26,659 nucleotides of DNA from contig DATKDU010000065.1 in assembly GCA_035512595.1 (NCBI GenBank), positions 1 to 26,659 of the forward strand, given 5' to 3'. This DNA comes from DATKDU01 sp035512595. GTDB lineage: Bacteria; Planctomycetota; Planctomycetia; Pirellulales; Pirellulaceae. Under the pieces are notes generated by a model that saw only the letters and a list, made by a program, of their open reading frames with translations, ran no database searches and was not told the origin of the DNA. Each line of letters begins with the position of its first letter. Within the stretch, counting starts at the first letter, position 1. Positions 22,650 to 26,659 of the stretch are shown one piece after another. A program made the position numbers and the translations under genes.

Positions 22650-22886
22650 TCAACCGGGGCCGTGGCCATAGATGTGTTGAATGGGGGTCTTGTGCCCCCA
22701 GGCGATCCTCTCCCGCGAGAGGCCGAATACGGCGGCAATTGCGTCGCGCTCCTGCGGGCTGGGGGTCCAGCGGCCCAGCACGATGGCCAGCACGCGCTGT
22801 TCGTCGAGGCCCGAGCGCTCGGCTAGTTGCCGGACGTCGATGCTGCGGTCGATACACAACTGATCGAGATTGAACGTAGCGTCCAT
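22650..22886 (-). CDS. Small XRE-like helix-turn-helix protein
   Basis: The 78-residue protein has a likely Cro/CI-type fold: SIDVRQLAERSGLDEQRVLAIVLGRW followed by SPQERDAIAAVFGLSRERIAW, the usual scaffold and recognition-helix arrangement. The C-terminus is an unusual Gly/His tail, GHKTPIQHIYGHGPG. It could bind DNA as a regulator, or the fold could serve another purpose; no target site was found. It begins three bases after the stop of the 80-residue gene, so the two are almost certainly cotranslated, and the sigma factor follows 57 bp downstream. Confidence 0.72.
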   Translation of the reverse strand: MDATFNLDQLCIDRSIDVRQLAERSGLDEQRVLAIVLGRWTPSPQERDAIAAVFGLSRERIAWGHKTPIQHIYGHGPG

Positions 22887-22889
22887 CGT

Positions 22890-23132
22890 TCACATCATGT
22901 TGGGCGACGGATTGTGCGTCACGGATTTTTCGTCTTCATCGGTCAGCGGCTGGGCCGACTCCTGCCAGGTGTCGTAGCCGGCCAGCACGCTCCCTTGCTC
23001 GAATTTTCCTGAGCGCTCGCCGAATCGTTGCAGCGTCGCCCAGCGGACGTATGCCGCCAGTTGTTGCTCCGAGCCGAAGGTGGCGACCAATCGCCCCGGT
23101 CCCCCCTTCTTCGAGCCGTACAAGTAACGCAT
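22890..23132 (-). CDS. Hypothetical protein, 80 residues
   Basis: I do not recognise a named family. The sequence begins MRYLYGSKKGGPGRLVATF and continues GSEQQLAAYVRWATLQRFGE, a plausible small alpha/beta protein, then an acidic, probably disordered tail (LTDEDEKSVTHNPSPN). There is no signal peptide or membrane segment. It is encoded 73 bp after the VIT/VWA gene and three bases before the helix-turn-helix gene, all on the minus strand. The two small genes probably work together; what they do is unknown. Confidence 0.7.
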   Translation of the reverse strand: MRYLYGSKKGGPGRLVATFGSEQQLAAYVRWATLQRFGERSGKFEQGSVLAGYDTWQESAQPLTDEDEKSVTHNPSPNMM

Positions 23133-23205
23133 GGTTCGCCCCCCAAGTGGTGGAAAACGCCCGCGAGTTCATTGTACGGCAATCAGGCCGGCTGGTGCTG
23201 TCGCT

Positions 23206-26200
23206 TTACAGTCCTCCCGCCGGCAAGCGCTGGATGAGCACGATCACGTCTCCCGAAAGGGGCTGGCGGCCGAGCAGGTCCCGCGACTGGGCGCGGAACT
23301 GCTCCCAGACCTCGCTGCCGGCCTTGTGGCACGCCAGGGCGGTTAAGGCGACCGCGTCCTCGCCCGCCACGTCGCCGGCAATCAGCTCGGCCAGTTTCTG
23401 GCGATCGGCGTCGCTTGGTTTTCCGATGAGCAGTGCGGCAAGCAGACGCACTTCGGCCGCAGCCGCGTCATCGCCGGCCTTGGCAGCCAAAAACGGCTCG
23501 GCACTGGCGCGATATCCGGCGTCGTCGGGATTGGCCAGTGCCGCGTAGAGGACGCTGGCGAGTGCCGAGCGGTCATTGCGGTTCTTTTCCAGGTCGCCGA
23601 TAGCGGCGCGGGCAGCGGACTGGGCTTGCTTGCGGGCGGCGGCTGCCAGTGCAGCCAGCTCTTTTTCCTCGGGCAGGGCGCGGGACGCGGCACAGATCGT
23701 CCACAGCGAGCGGAGGACGAGCGGGCGAGCGCCGCTAGCGAGCAACTCGGCAGTCTGGCTGCTCTTCCAGGCGATTTGCAGTTCGGTGAGGGCCTCCAGA
23801 TCAAGCTGGCCATTGGCAGCGGCGGCCAGCAGCGGCCAGCTAAACCGGTCGTGGGCCATCGCCACGTCAAGCTTCGCTAGCGCCGCCTCCGCTTTGGCCA
23901 ACTTGTCCTTGCGAGCGGCATAGCGTTTCCGCGTTTCATCCGCCAACTTGCCAATCGCCCCTTCCGGCTTCGTCTGGCCCGCCTGGAGCGTATCGATGGC
24001 CTTCGACATGGCAGCATGCCGGTCTGACGATCCAAACACGAGCAACTGTCCCGGCGCAAACCATACGACCGAGGTCTCGTCCTTCACTTTCAGCGCTTCC
24101 CGCGCGGCGGCGAGGAATTCGTCGGAAGCCTTCTGAGCGGCGGCAACGGCCTTGTTGTGGTCGTTCAGCTTCTGAAGATCCTCCTCCAGCGGCAGGGCGA
24201 TTGCCGAGACATCGTAGATCCACCCCGATTCGCCGTCGCGGCGGCGCTCGCTGCCGGCGACGATCTGCTGGTCCTTCAGCCGCCACGACAGCTTCGCGGG
24301 CTGGAGAATCCAGTCGAGCGCCTGGGCGACGGTGGCCCGCCGCAGGTCGAGGAACGTGATCCGGCGGACATCTTCGCCGACCAGCTTTGCCGCGTCGTCG
24401 AGGCTTCCTTCGACAAGCTGCACGTCGATCTTCGCCGCCGCCGAAACCTGCTTGAGTGCATCAGTTAGCGACACGTCGCGCAGCACGAGGTCGAGCTTCG
24501 TCTTCAGTGGTGGAAACGCCGCGGTCCATTCTTCAACGTCCTTCTGGTGCAGCTCGCTGAGGCGCGCCAGCGACCGCGAGGCAATGCTTCCGTCGGACTG
24601 GCCCACATTGGCGGCAGCCGAGTCGAGAAAACACGCCTGCGTCAGCAACCAGCGCAGTTTTTCGCGGTCGGCCGGCGGTTCCTTGCCGGTGGCCGACTCG
24701 AAGAGTTTGCGGGCAGCCTCAGCGTGCTTGCCGCTGACCGCGGACAACCCCTGGACTGCATAGCTATATTCGCGGGCCGCGATAGCCGCGCCATCCAGGT
24801 CCGCCCGCGCGAGGCCGCGTCCAAAAAACTCCTTGTCGGCCACCTGCCGCATCCGCAAGGCTGGCCCCATACCGCCGCGCACGCTGCCTCCAAAACCTCC
24901 CATCGCCTGTCCATTGACGGCCAAGCCGCCGCGGCCGCGGGCGGCGGCTGGAGCGGATGGGGCGCTGCTGGCGCCGGCCAGCAGCGTGAGCGCAGATCCT
25001 CCCGCCGGCCGACCTGGCGCCGGCACCCTGGCGAAGCGCGACAGGCTCTCGCTTTCCGCTTCCACACGGAGCCCCAGCGCGTAACTCGATTTGCTCACTT
25101 CCGTGAGGGACTTCGCGTCGCTGGTCGAAAGCGCCTCGCCGAGCCGAATGAATCCCTCTTCCCCGTCGCTGTCGCCGAAGAATCCTTCCCACCGGGTACC
25201 TTGAGGCAGCGGCACGGGCACCAGCATCCGCCGCGGCATTCGCGGCGGCTCGCTGGTTTCGGCCTTCTTGCTCTCATCCACGGCGACGAAGCTGGTGTAT
25301 TGGCTCATTAGCCGGTAGTCGAGCGCGATGGCCGTGACCATTTCCTCCACGGCGGGCGAACCGTGGTAATACGATTGCTGCATCAGGTCTTCGATCCTCT
25401 GCCGAGACCAGACTTTGGCCAGGACGTCGTGCTCCTTCTGCTCCTGCGGCAGGCGCACGGTCAGCGGCCACTCGACATCTTCCCCTTCGACGTTGCCGCG
25501 GACGGTGATCTGCGATTCAAAGTTGCGGCCGGCGATGCGGCCCCCCTCGGCATACCGGCCGTAAACGATCACGGGACGACCGGCCCAGAGTTCCGGAATC
25601 TTGGCCGGATAAGTCTCGCTGACTTGAAAATCACCCCAGTCGATCTTGACCTTGGCGAGCTGCGCCCGCTGGATGCGGGTCATGATCTCCTGCACCAGCG
25701 GCTGCGTCTCATCGGGCAGGCGGAGCTTCTTGCCCATGCCGCCCCCTTGCTTCGCCACGCCATCGACCAGGAACATGTTGGGCGAAGCGCCAATGCCGAG
25801 GCACCAGAAGCGGATCTGGTCGCCGCAGTGCTTGCCGACGTGCTCGATGATCTCGGCCTCGTTGCCGATGTAGCCGTCGGTGAGCATGACGACGATCCTC
25901 AGCCGCTCCTTGTCGATCGGCTCGTCGATCGCCAGCTTCACCCCTTTGAGCATTTCCGTGCCGCCGCGGCCTTGCAGCCCGGCGGTAAAGCCGAGCGCTT
26001 TGCCGATGTTCTCGTCAGTCACCGGCACCGGAGCGTCGAACAGTTTTTGGGCCTGGTTGGCGAAGGTGATCACCTGCACGGTGTCGTTCTTGCGGCAGAG
26101 CTTGAGCATTCCCTGCATCGCCTCGACGACTTTCGCCGTCGGCTGTCCCGACATCGAGCCGGAGACATCCACCAGGAACACGATTTCGCGCGGCGGGCTC

Positions 26201-26659
26201 TTGGTCAGCCGTTCGTCTTCCTGCGGCTGGATCATGAGCATGAAGTAGCCATTGCCCAGCTTCTGGCGATCGGGGGAATAATCGCCCGTGTGAGCGAGCA
26301 CCGCCATTTCGGGCTTTTTGCCGACGACGCCGTAGCGGAGGACGAAATCCTTATTGGGGAGCGAATCGGCCGGCGAGAGTTTTACCAGCGCGGCTCGATC
26401 CCCCTCCTTCCTGATCTCGGCCTCGTGGCTGGCGGAGATCAGGTCCTGGATCGGCACCCCGGCGTCGAGCTTCACCGACAGCGAAATGTCGTGGCCATTG
26501 CGCACGCCCGGCTTGAGAACCGGCGGGCTGATTCGTGTCGCATCGGGTACGCGATCGGTGTCTGCCACCGGCGGCGAGACCTTCCCCTTCAGCTCATCAG
26601 GCGTCGCTTGGACGCCGCCGCTGGGAGTGCCGGGGATGTACCGCGGCCCGACGACCATC
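23206..26659 (-). CDS. VIT/von Willebrand factor A protein with a secretin-type STN region (N-terminus off the window)
   Basis: At least 1150 residues are present and the frame runs off the right edge. The first visible residues, MVVGPRYIPG, are typical of the end of a VIT domain, so the apparent Met is internal. A VWA domain at about 158-335 has a complete MIDAS start DVSGSMSG (D164, S166, S168), then GRGGTEML and VVMLTDGYIG, so metal-dependent adhesion or protein binding is likely. A low-complexity Gly/Ala/Arg segment follows near 560-610. A region at about 720-800 (LVLRDVSLTDALKQVSAAAKI, then RATVAQALDWIL) resembles the STN domain of secretins and TonB-linked receptors. The last 350 residues are Ala-rich helical repeats. 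It is probably exported, but the signal sequence would lie outside the window. Function is unknown. Confidence 0.88.
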   Translation of the reverse strand, partial: MVVGPRYIPGTPSGGVQATPDELKGKVSPPVADTDRVPDATRISPPVLKPGVRNGHDISLSVKLDAGVPIQDLISASHEAEIRKEGDRAALVKLSPADSLPNKDFVLRYGVVGKKPEMAVLAHTGDYSPDRQKLGNGYFMLMIQPQEDERLTKSPPREIVFLVDVSGSMSGQPTAKVVEAMQGMLKLCRKNDTVQVITFANQAQKLFDAPVPVTDENIGKALGFTAGLQGRGGTEMLKGVKLAIDEPIDKERLRIVVMLTDGYIGNEAEIIEHVGKHCGDQIRFWCLGIGASPNMFLVDGVAKQGGGMGKKLRLPDETQPLVQEIMTRIQRAQLAKVKIDWGDFQVSETYPAKIPELWAGRPVIVYGRYAEGGRIAGRNFESQITVRGNVEGEDVEWPLTVRLPQEQKEHDVLAKVWSRQRIEDLMQQSYYHGSPAVEEMVTAIALDYRLMSQYTSFVAVDESKKAETSEPPRMPRRMLVPVPLPQGTRWEGFFGDSDGEEGFIRLGEALSTSDAKSLTEVSKSSYALGLRVEAESESLSRFARVPAPGRPAGGSALTLLAGASSAPSAPAAARGRGGLAVNGQAMGGFGGSVRGGMGPALRMRQVADKEFFGRGLARADLDGAAIAAREYSYAVQGLSAVSGKHAEAARKLFESATGKEPPADREKLRWLLTQACFLDSAAANVGQSDGSIASRSLARLSELHQKDVEEWTAAFPPLKTKLDLVLRDVSLTDALKQVSAAAKIDVQLVEGSLDDAAKLVGEDVRRITFLDLRRATVAQALDWILQPAKLSWRLKDQQIVAGSERRRDGESGWIYDVSAIALPLEEDLQKLNDHNKAVAAAQKASDEFLAAAREALKVKDETSVVWFAPGQLLVFGSSDRHAAMSKAIDTLQAGQTKPEGAIGKLADETRKRYAARKDKLAKAEAALAKLDVAMAHDRFSWPLLAAAANGQLDLEALTELQIAWKSSQTAELLASGARPLVLRSLWTICAASRALPEEKELAALAAAARKQAQSAARAAIGDLEKNRNDRSALASVLYAALANPDDAGYRASAEPFLAAKAGDDAAAAEVRLLAALLIGKPSDADRQKLAELIAGDVAGEDAVALTALACHKAGSEVWEQFRAQSRDLLGRQPLSGDVIVLIQRLPAGGL

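Noticed and set aside
20331..22826. 831-residue plus-strand open frame
   Set aside because: It is antisense to the kinase and sigma genes, both of which have full motif sets; the translation has no domain.

Overview
This window is GC-rich bacterial chromosome, almost certainly from a planctomycete and probably from the Pirellulales. The strongest evidence is a set of planctomycete hallmark families: a very large secreted PSCyt1/DUF1549/DUF1553 cytochrome-type protein followed by two Tat-exported DUF1501 proteins, an ECF sigma factor next to a zinc-ribbon Ser/Thr protein kinase, and a huge VIT/von Willebrand A protein. Genus and species cannot be read from the sequence.

Layout. (1) 2-3001 (+): the C-terminal half of pyruvate dehydrogenase E1 (aceE, cut by the window edge) and complete E2 (aceF), separated by a 7-bp tandem-repeat array. 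(2) 3323-4078 (+): a secreted low-complexity protein, ending in a good intrinsic terminator. (3) 4204-5601 (-): a MATE exporter, divergent from 5686-7068 (+), which holds a wax-synthase-like MBOAT acyltransferase and a small four-helix membrane protein. The small gene is bracketed by two ~80-bp paired-palindrome (REPIN-like) elements. (4) 7260-13746 (+): the DUF1553-type gene and tandem DUF1501 paralogues. (5) 13833-14189 (+): a small unknown gene sitting inside a 26-bp inverted repeat. (6) 14270-15568 (-): a beta-lactamase-fold serine hydrolase. (7) 15600-16514 (+): a truncated antitoxin copy with its own promoter, then an intact RelB-type/ParE-type toxin-antitoxin pair. (8) 16582-17844 (+): a LarA-N (DUF2088-type) protein. 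(9) 17845-18541: a 0.7-kb intergenic region full of hairpins and tandem repeats. (10) 18542-19351 (+): a PhnP-like MBL hydrolase. (11) 26659-19368 (-): a co-directional series of VIT/VWA protein, two small proteins, ECF sigma factor and Ser/Thr kinase.

How the genes work together. aceE and aceF make the pyruvate dehydrogenase core. The DUF1553/DUF1501 group is a typical exported planctomycete set of unproven function. The sigma factor and kinase probably form a signalling pair. The MBOAT and small membrane protein may act together in lipid-ester synthesis.

No single gene is obviously a new defence or metabolic system. The most unusual layer is the repeat architecture. At least five unrelated short-unit repeat families (mostly 7 bp) sit at gene boundaries, twice directly against start codons that lack a Shine-Dalgarno site and once inside a coding sequence. 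Several have a reverse-complement partner nearby. A separate family of paired palindromes with outer ends TAGG...CCTA occurs three times. No rRNA, tRNA, CRISPR array or insertion sequence was recognised.
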